Source: Anthostomella pinea
Lineage: Eukaryota; Ascomycota; Sordariomycetes; Xylariales; Xylariaceae
Direction: 5' to 3'
Assembly: GCA_963556695.1 (NCBI GenBank)
Contig: CAUWAG010000020.1
Span: 1,674,001 to 1,738,000 of the forward strand
Length of the DNA stretch: 64,000 bases
Part shown: positions 1 to 10,813 of the stretch, in pieces
Layout of the letters: every line of letters begins with the position of its first letter
Position numbering within the stretch: position 1 is the stretch's first letter
Translations under genes and position numbers: made by a program
Notes under the pieces: model-generated
Told to the model about the DNA's origin: nothing
What the model saw: the letters and a program-made list of their open reading frames with translations, nothing else
Databases searched by the model: none

Positions 1-114
1 CTATCTGTCTTGCGTTGTACACAGTACCTTGAGAGACCACGAGCTCTGTCCCCCACTTTTCGCCCCTCCAGCATCACCCTGAATATGCTGCTCTCTAAAG
101 CCTGAAATTTCCAT

Positions 115-209
115 GTCCCTATGGCGCAGTGGATAGCGCGTTGCTCTTATACGTGCGACGCAACTCGCAATGCTATGCAAAGGTCGCGAGTTCGACCCTC
201 GCTAGGGAC
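115..209 (+). tRNA. tRNA gene with intron, probably tRNA-Ile(UAU)
   Basis: A 95-base cloverleaf is visible. The 7-bp acceptor stem pairs GTCCCTA (115-121) with TAGGGAC (203-209). The D stem is GCGC/GCGC and the T arm is GCGAG-TTCGACC-CTCGC. The A box (TGGCGCAGTGG) and B box (GGTCGCGAGTTCGACC region) for RNA polymerase III are present. The anticodon stem TTGC/GCAA is separated by more bases than a plain loop, so an intron lies 3' of the anticodon. Counting from the D stem puts TAT at positions 34-36, suggesting Ile-UAU, an isotype that often carries an intron in fungi. The pair at 31-39 would be T-T, so the isotype is less certain than the tRNA call. Confidence 0.75.
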
Positions 210-681
210 ATCTAGCTTTTGCCTCGTTCTAAACCCATTTATTTTTACGCCGTCTGGTTTTTTAATTGCCTGTTTTTCTTAGTAACTCGAATAGGTATAT
301 GTAGGTAGATAGGTGCTTTATCGTCTGTTTGCGATGTTTGAGTTCCTTGAAATCGGGGTGAACCTTTTGTGGATGCGGGCTAGCGGTTGCTACGTCATAA
401 GGAACAGCTCCCAGATCCAAGGCAGCTGGAGGCTGCTGAGAGACCACATCGCGAACTTCACCTATTACACCAGACACGTGGAGCTTCCAGGCTGTGTTCG
501 GTGATCTAGGAAGCGCAACTGACAGACCTCTTTCCATCGATTGGTCTTTTATACTGTTTGTTTGTATTGCCTGACTTACTTCCCTCCAATCACGCCGTCG
601 AGATCGGACCTGACGGCGCGCACCAAATACTCTTCTTCCTCACGCATAGCCCGCTTGCGCCGGCCTGAATACACCGCGAAG

Positions 682-1686
682 ATGGACGTCCTTCTCTCCC
701 TGCCCATCGTCTCCTACTTCGCCGCGCCGATGCTGACCTCGTGGTCGACCTCGATCAACCTGCTCTTCTTCTACATGACATGGACGACCCTCGTCCTCAG
801 CCACTCGCCGCTGAAAATCGAGCTCGTCGGCACGCTCGCCGTGCGTATAGTCTTCTGGCTCGTGCCCGCGCTCCTTTTCCTGCTCCTCGACACCGGCGTA
901 CCGAGCCTCGCCGAGTCGATTAAACACTACGGCACCCCGTCCCTACCACGCCGACACGCCGCGACCCTATCGCGCCAGGTCGTCTTCGCAGTGGTCAACC
1001 TCGCGCTTGCCAGCGCGCTGCAGGCCGGCATCTCGATCGCCGCCGCGAAGTTCCTGCAGCGCCCGCTCTTCAAGACGAGCACGACGCTTCCGCTGCCGTG
1101 GCAGATCATCAAGCACATCCTGTCGCTGTACACGGCGCGCGAGGTGTTGACGTATTACATCCACCGGTACATCCTACACGCGAAGGGCGGTACCATCGCG
1201 AAGTTGCACTCGCAGTACGCGCACGCTCAGAAGGGCGCCGCGCCCTACGCGATCATGCTATACGCGGACCACCCCATCCCACTCATGCTAAACCGCCTGC
1301 TCCCGGTCTACCTGCCGGCGCTGGTAATCCGCCCGCACCTGCTGACGTACCTCCTCTTCACCATCCTGACCACCATTGAGGAGATGCTTTCCATGTCCGG
1401 CTACAGCGTTGTGCCGGGCATCTTCATGGGTGGCATCGCGCGGCGTACTGCGTCGCACTACGCCAGTCGTGGGAAGGGCAACTACGGCGCCTGGGGACTG
1501 CTGGACTGGATCAACGGGACGAGCGTCGGGAAGGATGTCATTGAGGATATCCAGGACGAGGCGGACAAGCACCAGGTCCAGGGGCGGGGACAGAAGGCTA
1601 TTAGCGATACGGGTAGCATGATGCAGGATGGCATTGATGGGTTGCAGAAGGGACGCAAGGGACGCAAGAAGAGATCGGATGAGTGA
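682..1686 (+). CDS. fatty acid hydroxylase / sterol desaturase-like membrane protein
   Basis: Single-exon gene of 334 residues. The start at 682 is the first ATG in a longer open frame. Several hydrophobic segments lie in residues 1-125, followed by histidine motifs of the fatty acid hydroxylase superfamily: HRYILH (161-166), HSQYAH (176-181), DHP with His197, and a C-terminal SHYA (His259). Family members are di-iron enzymes of the ER membrane that hydroxylate or desaturate lipids and sterols; the histidines bind iron. The second and last boxes are leaner than the classical HxxHH and HHxxH, so activity and substrate cannot be assigned. The last ~50 residues are polar and end in a lysine/arginine-rich tail (GRKGRKKRS), which could act in ER retention or as a nuclear signal. 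No neighbour suggests a pathway. Confidence 0.85.
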   Translation: MDVLLSLPIVSYFAAPMLTSWSTSINLLFFYMTWTTLVLSHSPLKIELVGTLAVRIVFWLVPALLFLLLDTGVPSLAESIKHYGTPSLPRRHAATLSRQVVFAVVNLALASALQAGISIAAAKFLQRPLFKTSTTLPLPWQIIKHILSLYTAREVLTYYIHRYILHAKGGTIAKLHSQYAHAQKGAAPYAIMLYADHPIPLMLNRLLPVYLPALVIRPHLLTYLLFTILTTIEEMLSMSGYSVVPGIFMGGIARRTASHYASRGKGNYGAWGLLDWINGTSVGKDVIEDIQDEADKHQVQGRGQKAISDTGSMMQDGIDGLQKGRKGRKKRSDE

Positions 1687-1989
1687 GGGACGTGGGCCCT
1701 GGGTGGCTTGTTTTTGGTTCATGCTTAGGCTCTGTCTGTCTAAATGGGTTTGGATATTGCCACATTGGCTTCGACTGATTTGCTCGGAGTACGGTTTTCG
1801 GCGGCTGCGGATATCCTTGCGGATGATTTCCAGCTCTATACCTCGTCGTTCCTCGGATACCTTATCTTGGGTACTGGTTGCTCTCTAGTGTAGTTGGTTG
1901 CTATATACGGCTATGCACATTCTCTACGACGCCATCTGATGCGTACGATGATCCATGATTTTGAATGCCTCTTGCTGGCAACCTTGTTC

Positions 1990-2215
1990 TTTGGCGTCAA
2001 GATAAATACCACAAGTGACGGTGCCCCTGATCGGCCACGCCACGTATACGCATGATGAGTGATGCTGCGGATGTCGCTAAAAGATCATAACTAACGATAC
2101 GGTAATTACATGACTAGTAGTACTATTACATCGCCGTCGAGTTGGCGTAGTAAGTCGTGAGTGAGCATAGCTCTTAACTCCGAGACCTCTTAGAGGTTAT
2201 GGGACTGGTTCTTAT
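1990..2215. repeat. direct repeat, copy A (LTR-like, less mutated)
   Basis: About 220 bases here recur in the same orientation at 5385-5605. Shared stretches include the CGCCACG-TACGTATACGCAT region, GTCGCTAAAAGA, GTAGTAAGTCG and AACTCCGAGA. Copy A has normal base composition. The two copies could be LTRs of a decayed or coding-deficient retroelement, or two solo insertions. I see no gag-pol frame between them. Confidence 0.6.
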
Positions 2216-3469
2216 ACTACCTATCCTAACGAAAATAGGGGCTCAACCCCACGGGGAATGGAAAAGCTTGGCGGGGCAACAGCATAGTGTCATGGTTATG
2301 ACTAGCCACCCATATAAGTGGCCGTAGACGGTGAAGAGCTCGGCTTGACAACGTTCTACCTTTGCCTCATGGCTTAGTAGTGTGGTGGTCATGGTGCTGC
2401 ATTCCCGTGCCGTCACACAACACATAGACTTGGACCTGGTTCGGACCTGCAGAATTTGGGAGAAACACCTAAGAGTCACTGAGCAAGAAAACAGACCTTG
2501 ACAGGGGCATTCTAGATATCGGGTACATGCGAGAAGCTATCGCGCTACTTCAGCCACTACTCAGCAGCAGCCCGTCAAAGAAAGGGGCCAGCGCAAGCCT
2601 AAGGGACTCGACGGAATGAGAGAGCTTCAAACAATGTATTTATGTTGATCGTAAAAGAAGGACTTGACTAAGAAAGGAAAGCAAAGACATAACCCAGTAA
2701 CTCCCAACACCTTGAAAGAGTGTAATGGTTAGAAAAGCAATGCCGAAACCCGTAAACCCCCACCCAGAAACCGAGCCCCGACGCCATGAAAGAAAGTAAC
2801 GCAGCCGAACTGCAACAACTCAGAAACCAAACCCTAGCATATAGATATTTGTCCCCCCGCACTTCCGGTGAAGCTATCGCCACCCAAAGGGTGTCTCAGT
2901 CGGTCACTCAGGGGGGTTGAAGTCGCATTGACTGCTGGCCGGAAAAGGGGCACTGAAGCGCCTCCATCGGTGCGTCCTCTACCAAGGTTAAGATTGCGAC
3001 CTTCACCCCTAGTATTAGTAACCTCGACCACTAGTAGCCAGATCGTGATACTCCGGACAAGTAGCTCGTGGTATGCAACAGAGACCTTGGTAGATCATCA
3101 TCTTGGTGGACTCGGAGGTGGAGTTGGGACGTCTGGCCGTGGGCCTATCGGGCCTGGCATTCCGGGTGAGGGTTCAGGTGGCCAAGGAGGATGAGGGCAG
3201 GGGCTCATGGTCGCGGAGTGTATCCAGAGGATGAAGCAAAAGAGAGATAGATGTAAGTCAGATGGCCTTAGTCGAGCCCGAGTGTCGATGCGATGGTCAA
3301 GAGCTGAACCATATCCAGAGAGACAGACACCCTACCTTTATATCCCCGCAGAGAGGCACATGTTTCTCCCAGAAGCCCTTTGTCCACGATGTACGTTGGG
3401 AGACTACGCTCAGCAGCGACGAACACTTGTTGGAGGAGGCCTTCACACCAAACCACCCATCTCTTTGAC
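2216..3469. other. intergenic, no gene supported
   Basis: No frame longer than about 110 codons and no recognisable protein motif on either strand. If the flanking repeats are LTRs this is the left part of the element interior, but no primer-binding site was recognised. Confidence 0.5.
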
Positions 3470-3895
3470 CGACCAGAGTCCAACAGGCAGGAGGATCTCG
3501 TACTGCGCGCATGACGGCCTGGTTTCGTCGATTTGGGTGTTGTTGGTGACGTGGTCAGCAGAACGCTTGATGCTTTCGCCCGTCGGACTTTACTCGTTTT
3601 TTTGACGGCCGCGATTTTGGTTGGATTATATCTCGTCAGAGGCGGGCGAGTTGCCCGCCGTGTTCAGGTCATACCATGAACAGACCACAGTCCAACGGAC
3701 AGAAGGATCTCGTAGTGTGCGCATGACGACCTGATTTCGTCGATTCGGGTGCTGTTGGCGATGTGGTAGGCAGAGAGCTCGATGGTTTCGTCCGTTGGGC
3801 TTCTCTTGTTTCTTTGATGGCCGCGATGTTTGTTGGGTGCTGTGTCTTCAGGGGCTGACAAGGCGAGTTGGTCGCCGCGTTCAGGTGTGAGGTCC
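3470..3895. repeat. two-unit tandem repeat, period about 211 bp
   Basis: Units begin near 3470 and 3681; AGTCCAAC occurs at 3477 and 3688. They share GGATCTCGTA, GCGCATGACG, TTTCGTCGATT and GGCCGCGAT at matching offsets. The minus-strand frame of unit 2 (3664-3861) reads through, and the same frame in unit 1 gives a similar peptide with one stop, so a duplicated coding segment is possible. Just downstream is an 11-base G run near 3909-3920. Confidence 0.7.
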
Positions 3896-5384
3896 GTTGT
3901 CTTTGAAAGGGGGGGGGGGGCTGTTGGATCTCAGACGTGGTTCGATCGGTACCGATCTTGCGCGTCCATCTGTCATCATTCACTGAGACCAGCCAGGAAG
4001 GCGGTAGGGCTCAGATGCATAGTTGAGCCTTGCTTCTGCTAACCCCTTCGCAGAGTATGAGGATAGTACATATATAATAGCAAGCCACAGCGAGGTTCCA
4101 GGGACCTGAAATCAAAAGTGTGATCAAGTACAAGACTCTCGTGGTAGATAAGTTATGTACACGAGATTGACGCTGGTAAGCACCAAAGGCGCTCTTGACG
4201 CGTCCGATCCAACAAGCAACAAGCAACAAGCAACCCTATCGTACATGAAATGACGAGACAGACTGAGAAGTCTGGTACCGAAGACGAAGCCGCGTGGTTC
4301 TGTGTAACCCTGTGCCATCGTGCTGGTATGAATAGCCTGGGAGGATTCGAACGAATACGGCAAGCCCTGTTCGTTGGACAGATCCGGGCTGCCGAGGCGA
4401 CGACCATTTGGCCCTACCTGCACCAACAACGAAGGAATCAGAGGGACTCCTCGCCAGAGGAGAAGTGTCCATGTTCCGATATGTCGACGTCGGGTTCTAG
4501 AAAGAGAGAGCGGACAAGACGGACTACCCCTTATCATCTGGACCCTCTTGATCGATCCGCGACCATCTTGATTCTACAAGAGACAATGCCATACCTCAAG
4601 AACTGATACTTAGACCACCGAGACGACGACCTTTTTTGCTTTGCAAGAGCCTTGCCCTGTTCGCATGCTCGCTTCATCATCGCACCATAGAAGCCATGAG
4701 AGAACACGATATCGGAGGTCTGTACCGGCATTACAAGACATACAGAGTACCTAAGGCTTATGACAAGAACAAGTGACGGAGTGTATTCTGCCTCATATGT
4801 CCTGAACCCGCTCCTTCCCTCTATCAAGCTGAGTCTCATTACCCATGATCCTCGTTCACACCGTCAGGTCATCTCAACCACATCAAGCCTGCTACAGCCA
4901 CAGCCAAAGCCCCCAGGCCACAGCCACAGCCATATAACGCGTTGGGACATTCTTGAACATCCCTTCATCCCACCTACCGCGAAATGGCTGCGTTTATTGG
5001 TGAATTGTTCTCGTCCAGGTTCTGGTATCGCATCATTGACCAGCTTCAGGCTTGTCATCCACCTCTTCGTCCACGATGCCCAATCGTCAGCTAGCTTGTA
5101 GAAGAACCCACTGATGTCATATACTGAGCTTCGACTTAGTCTTCTTAATGCTACCTAGGGACCTTTGGAAACCTCCTAGCGCCGAATCCGGGCGTAACGT
5201 CTACCGTTGAAAGAAGCCCATGCCTTTAGATACAAGTCTGCTTTGCGTGTTATGAGATCATGTATTCTATGACCACGCTAGACCTTTTCGACGAATACAT
5301 CGACGTTGAGCTCTGCCACATAGCCCTACTGTACAGTTCTGGGGTCAAGTCGCCGCCTACCGTAAAGCGGTAAAACTTTACTAT
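3896..5384. other. intergenic, no gene supported
   Basis: Only short overlapping frames occur on both strands, none with a recognisable domain. A simple hexanucleotide-like repeat (CCACAGCCACAGCC) lies near 4910-4930, and AACAAGC triplets near 4210. Confidence 0.5.
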
Positions 5385-5605
5385 CCCGGCATCGAGATAA
5401 ACACTACATCTTGCAGTGCTGCTGATCCGCCACGCTACGTATACACATATTAAATAATATTATAAAAGTCGCTAAAAGAATATTATTAAAAATATTGCAA
5501 TTGCATAACCAGTTTTATGATATCGTAGTCGAGTACGTAGTAAGTCGAGCATGACTCTCAACTCCGAGAGGGCTCGGAGGTTGTGAGACTGGTCTTACAC
5601 AACCC
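5385..5605. repeat. direct repeat, copy B (AT-enriched, RIP-like)
   Basis: Same-orientation homologue of 1990-2215. Its middle (about 5440-5520) is much richer in A and T than copy A, as expected if C-to-T mutation acted on this copy. The match ends around GACTGGT(T)CTTA in both. Confidence 0.6.
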
Positions 5606-5898
5606 ACTCACCGGCCGGGATTTGCTCCAACATCTGCACTTTCGCCTCACCGAACTGATGCTCAAATATGCTCATACTCACCCATGGACTCGTAAGCCGA
5701 TATTACTAAAGAGCCGGTCTTCGGTGTTTGCCTCGCTGAGTAGGCGTCCCATGTTGCGTATACATGAGGATGTGCGATATATAAATAACGGCGACGGATC
5801 TCCCGTCAGAGCTGTGTTCTTGTCTCTCAAACTCTTACCTATCCCGGGCTGTGACCTATTCACGCTCATAGAAATATATATAAGCTGTGGCAGACAAG

Positions 5899-6950
5899 AT
5901 GAGAGTCGGCTCCCTCCTGCGCCTGGTGTTCATCGGCCTCCTTCAGGCATCGCCTTCGATCCAGACCGGCAACGACAACTCGACCGCGCCTTATACCTAC
6001 CCCACCCGCGTTCTTGCCAACGTCACGGTCATCGACACGCCCCTTGTGCGCGCCGCGCAGACCTACGCCCGCGCCCACAGCAGCGACGTGGTCTGGTCGC
6101 ACGTCAGTAAGCAGCATCTCCAGTCGTCCCACCCCCTTTTTTCCTCCCGTGCCCAACTTTTGCCTCTTTCCCAGGGGGTTAATACTCACAAAACACGGTT
6201 GGGTATTTCCCGCATATTCCTCTTCCGTACCGGGAGAACATCTGCTAACTCAAAATGCCGTAGTGCGTGGCTGGCTATACGGATCCCTCATACTAACCCA
6301 CAACGCCACGCTGCGCGCCCAGGTCGACCCCGAAGTCCAAGCCGTCGCCGCCATCCTGCACGACCTAGGCTGGGACCAGACGCCCGGGTCGGAGACCGTG
6401 AGTGCGGATCGCCGGTTCGAGGTTGACGGCGCCATTGCGGCGTGCGAGTTCATCCATGCGCATCATCATCACTCGGATGATGCAAACGCTACTACCGATG
6501 CTGTCAATCTTGGTGATGGTGGCTCGGACCCATGGGACGAGAGCACGGGCCGCACACAGCTCGTCTGGGACGCCATTGCGCTACACACGCAGGACAGCAT
6601 CTACATGTACAAGCAGCCTGTGGTCATGGTTGTCGGGGCGGGGATCTTGATAGATTTCGCGGGCCCGGCGCATGGGGTTACGCGGGAGGAGTACGATGCC
6701 GTGGTGGCTGAGTTTCCGAAGATCGATTTTGTGGCGGGGGTTAATCGGACTTTGGTCTGGCTTTGTCGGAGCAAGCCTGCTACTACATATGGTGAGTTGC
6801 TCTGGATTGGGCCTCGGTGTTTTTTTTTCTTGGATTGGTGCTGATTTGGTGCCAGATACCTTCATGCAGCCTTGGGGTGACGACTTTGTGGCCAACTATT
6901 CTTCGATTGGCAAGCGGGCCTTTGATCTTATTCTAGGGGGTTCGTCTTGA
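5899..6950 (+). CDS. secreted or vesicular HD-domain protein (cyanamide hydratase-like)
   Basis: Three exons: 5899-6106, 6264-6791, 6856-6950 (276 residues). Intron 1 is GTAAGC...CCGTAG and intron 2 GTGAGT...GCCAG; both joins keep frame. The N-terminus (MRVGSLLRLVFIGLLQASPS) looks like a signal peptide. Exon 2 holds the HD-type signature AAILHDLGWD, an upstream histidine in VWSHV, a HAHHHH cluster and a later AIALHTQD helix. HD-domain proteins are metal-dependent hydrolases; fungal relatives of this layout are often annotated as cyanamide-hydratase-like, but the substrate cannot be read from sequence. Four N-glycosylation sequons (NDNS, NVT, NAT, NRT) fit a secretory route. A TATATATAAG stretch at 5874-5884 sits only 15 bp before the ATG, so it is probably not a working TATA box. 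Confidence 0.8.
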
Positions 6951-7099
6951 GTCGGCTGCAACATGGCTACGGGGCTCCATCGAATATTAGATATCGGCCA
7001 GCTTGATGAAAGAACAGTCCTGCTCAGGAGGTCGTCTCTTTGGATGAAATCACAAACCTAAAGTTCTAGGTTCGAAGGCATATTGTCTGTTAAACAGTA

Positions 7100-9035
7100 A
7101 CATCTCCCACCCCCCTGCGGACCACCCCCCCGCGAACCAGCGCGTTCTGACCCACAAACGCGTAATTCACCAACCACCAGGATTATGGTGATCCACTATC
7201 TACACCATCACTTTTGCATCTTTTTTTTCACAAAGCACACTATTTGAATCCTTATCCACTGCTGAATCTCATGATGTCATTTTATGACCGTCAAATAAAA
7301 GCTGAAGCCGCCATTTTGGCCATCCAACGCGGAGCTCCAGTCCGCTCGTCAGCCCTCGAATGGCAAATCAGCCGCTCGTACGTCAACCGACGAATCTCTG
7401 GCACCCCAACGCGGAATGAGACCAGCGCTCTCCAACAGGCTCTCTCACCGTATCTCAAACATAAGCTGGCAAGCTGGGCCCTGGGGCAAGCACGGTTAGG
7501 GTATTCTCTGGCGGTCTCTAAGTTCCGTCTCATGGCCCAGCGGATGCTCCATGCCACCGGGGATGCTCGAGAATTAGGGAAAAATTGGGCATCCAAGTTC
7601 CTGTCTCGAAACCCGGAAGTCAAGATAATAAAGTCTCGTGTTATCGACTACAACCGAGTGAATGGTGCTATAGCGGCAAATATCAACATTTTTTTCGATC
7701 AGTGTGACGCCCCTGACGTGGTTAACCTCATGCCAGCACGCTGGTACAACGTCGACGAAATGGGAATCGCCCAGGGGGTTGGGGACTCCCATTGGGTGGT
7801 CTCCGAGGCCTCCGGCAACGTGGCTATGAAAAAAGGGGTCGAGAAAGGTGAATGGATAACTGCCCTAGAGTGTGTGAGCGGATCTGGTGAGACCTTGCCG
7901 CCGCTGGTGATTCTCAAGGGGATTAACATACAAGCCCAGTGGTTTAGCAACCAAAACGAGGGCAAATTCACCGACTAGAGGTTTATTACGTCGCCCAATA
8001 GATGGACCTCGAATCCCATTACGTTAGAATGGTTTCAACGTATCTTTATTCCTTACATTCGGGAGGTCCACGGCAACACATGGGTGGTTTTGGTGTGTGA
8101 TGGCCACGACTCCTACACGAATGACGAGTTCCTAGCCACCTGCTTGAGAAACAAAGTATGGTTGATCTTTTATGAACCTTATTGCTCCCATGTAGTCCAG
8201 GTGTTAGATGTGGGAGTCTTCAATTTGGTAAAGAAGAGGTTGAAGACCTTACTCCAGGAGACGCCCAGCGGCCGTCTGGGACTCAGGCCATCTAAGGAGG
8301 AGGTTTTGGAGTGCTACGAGCAGGCCCAGAAGGACATAATGACGCTCCTCAACATCAGAATTGCCTGGAAAAAGACTGGGATTGTTCCTCGCAACAGAGC
8401 GGAGGCATTGAAGTCGAAATATGTGATTCTGGAGGACAAGGGGGTGGCCAGGGCACGCCAGAGAGACCCTAAGGCTTCTGAGCGAGCCACAACACCAGAT
8501 TTTCTCGAGATGGTAGCTAAAACCATTGTCACAACACCCTCTGGAAGCCGGGCTTTGCAGGAGAGTGCTCAAAAGCTCAAAAGAAAGGACCCTTCCTTTG
8601 GGGGACCCTCTGAGCGCTTATTGGTGCGGAAGGCTGGCAAGGCCATGGATGTTCAGGCTGCTACCATTACAAATCTACGGGCCAAATGTGAGCTGCTTGA
8701 GGCTCAAATGACTAAAAAGGCTAATACCACTCAAAAAGCAGTCAAACCAACACCAGGGGAACGATTCGTCACAATGGCTAACATAAGAGAGGCCAAAATG
8801 GAGCTGAGGAACAGGAGGGTCTATAGGGACTCTGCTACAGGCGAAGAGGTCCCACAAGAGGTCCCTGGTGAAGATTTAGGGTCGGAATCGGATTCTTGGA
8901 GCTGTATTATAGTTAGAACACCACGACCTTAGTGTATTTAGCAACTGTGGTGGTTGTAGATGGCTTCATCTGAATGAGAGTGGTGTGGTGTGGAGTGGTC
9001 CGTGGGGGGGTGGTCCGCAGGGGGGGGTGAGATGT
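7100..9035 (+). mobile_element. pogo/Fot-type DNA transposon, complete with TIRs
   Basis: 1.94 kb element bounded by inverted repeats of about 40 bp. Left end ACATCTCCCACCCCCCTGCG (from 7100); the reverse complement of the right end begins ACATCTCACC and ends at 9035. Each end is followed outward by TA (7098-7099 and 9036-9037), the target duplication expected of Tc1/mariner-pogo elements. Length and coding content match fungal Fot/Pot elements. Confidence 0.88.
7271..8932 (+). pseudogene. pogo/Fot-type DDE transposase with one nonsense codon
   Basis: The frame runs from ATG 7271 to 8932 (553 codons plus stop) with one internal TAG at 7976-7978 (codon 236), where context (FTD-stop-RFITSPNRW) suggests an original TGG. 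An N-terminal helix-turn-helix region (residues 1-45) and a CENP-B-like DNA-binding region (about 55-125) precede the catalytic core. Catalytic acidic residues are Asp162 in YNVDEMG, Asp277 in VCDGHDS and Asp313 in VLDVGVF, giving a DD35D spacing. The C-terminal 150 residues are charged and coil-forming. TGG-to-TAG fits RIP (TpG to TpA). Only one disabling change suggests recent activity or supply of transposase from elsewhere. Confidence 0.87.
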
Positions 9036-9037
9036 TA

Positions 9038-10423
9038 ACCGTGTCTTTCAAATTCTAGCTTCTCGTGTCAAAGCGCCTCGAATATGCACCCCCTCTTACG
9101 TTACATAACACCTTCATGTCCGAGTTGAAGTGAATCATTCGCACTGGGAAGATTTGTTGACCTTCCATTTTCATCGAGGACACTAACATTGTGACATCTG
9201 TTATATGACTCAACCCCCAGCACTAAACCGATGCTCTAAACCATATAATCATCAAGACCATAACGTGGTCCTCTGTGACCGAGGTTCCAAATCATCGAGT
9301 CAAATGCACCATCGCATGGCTATCCTGTAGCCCATCTATGACGGTATGTGGGGTCCTCTAGGGTTGACCGCGCTCCTATCGAGGCTTGTTTCCCGGAGGA
9401 TTCCCGAGGGCTACCGTTCTCGGGATGATGTAGCCGGATATTCTGCTTACACCAGGCCGGGGTTTCATGGTTGCCTAAAAGCTGATCCGACTGCCATCGT
9501 TCCATCCGGTCACCGAATACTAACAATATAAACGTGGCGAGTAGTGCAATGTTGTACATGCTGACAGCCGCCACCTCGGTTCAGGTTGATCGTCCACGTG
9601 AATCGCATCAGTACTCAAAGCGGCCACAGAACGCCTTATACAGGATGGAGCTTTGGCACGCAATGCCATGTAGTATTGCCAATCCTCTGCCCCGCTCACA
9701 ACACAGGCAGCCATCAGCATCGCCTATGTTGTAACAAGCACAATAAGGTATAAATATTTTCAGGGCGGCAATCCACCCTCTGCCAAGGCCAAGTTATCTT
9801 AGTACTCGAGAATACAGATATACCTATCCCCTTATTATAAACTTGATAGCAAAACTTGCTACCTCGCCTTTTTAGCCGCCATTGCTCTGGCAGCGACTGC
9901 CACCACCACCCATGCTTGGAGGCTCGAGGTCTTCGACGAGAATCAGCGCATGTGCTTCTTGAGACACAAAGTGTGGGAAACATCAGGGACAAAGTCCACA
10001 GCGGGAAAGGACCTGCTGGTTAGATACTCGAAAGATGAATGGCCTGTTTGACCGAAGACCGCAGTGGCGAGCGAGCTTGGTGGCTGCACGCTCGCTGTCG
10101 CACAGGCAGTACAAGGTGACAGGGAAGATCCCGAGAATGCAGGTGACGCTCTAGCCGAAGGACAGTGCGTGGAATGGCATCCCCTGTGGCGATATCTCGA
10201 GGTCATAACGGCGGGGCCATATAAATGGGACACCCCCATATGTGGGACAGCTTTCACAGCAAAAGGCTACGCTTCCACCCACCGATAACTCAATCGAAAT
10301 TAAAGCTCTAAATAATCTATATAATGCATTCGAATTCCCTTTTCTTGGAGTTCTCAGCAATATTATATTTTTTAGTGATAGCGCGCAGGCTGGTGGATTG
10401 CGCGGTGTGAAGATCGCATCACA
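9038..10423. other. intergenic with a possible transposon end at 10226-10254
   Basis: No supported gene. GGGACACCCCCATATGTGGGACAG (10228 onward, described by its halves GGGACA and GTGGGACAG) resembles the ends of the element at 58974-61853, but I find no inverted partner nearby. It may be a lone transposon end. Confidence 0.4.
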
Positions 10424-10573
10424 ATGGGCTCGTCGGACTCCTCATCTATGCCATCGCCCCCTTTGTCAATAGCAACCCCTTCATCCTCAGAGGGCCCCAA
10501 TTCCTCTGATTCTTCTGAATCTGAATCTAGAGAGGGTTTAGACATTAATCTCTCTAATTTGTCAGTATTTAGG
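10424..10573 (+). other. serine-rich open frame fragment, possible first exon
   Basis: ATG 10424 opens a 50-residue serine/proline-rich segment (MGSSDSSSMPSPPLS...) running into a plausible donor GTATGT at 10574. A plausible acceptor (TATTGTAG) ends at about 10808, immediately before the LINE fragment. The arrangement looks like the start of a gene or transposase cut off by the LINE. The product is not recognised. Confidence 0.35.
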
Positions 10574-10813
10574 TATGTAATTCATGCAAAACTTGTTATT
10601 ACTTTTCTTGCTGCTTAATAGCAGCTTGTGTGGTTTCTGTATGCTTGATTTGCTCCTGAATAATGTCCTTAATTCTTTAAAGCCATTAATTACGCTCTTT
10701 TTGGGGGTGCCTTATGGCGCTTCTTTAGTTATAGATGCTCGATTTTGTCGTCTTTTACTTTTAACAGTTCCCTTATAAGTGTTAGCTTATCTACCATCTT
10801 ATTGTAGGACTTT

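Noticed and set aside
1288..1722. 144-codon minus-strand frame under the hydroxylase gene
   Set aside because: Shadow of a GC-rich coding region; no domain and opposite to a well-supported gene.
5874..5884. TATA box of the HD-domain gene
   Set aside because: Only 15 bp before the start codon, too close for a normal transcript leader.
10226..10254. Transposon inverted end paired with a downstream partner
   Set aside because: The motif resembles the 58974-61853 ends, but no inverted partner was found within the following 4 kb.
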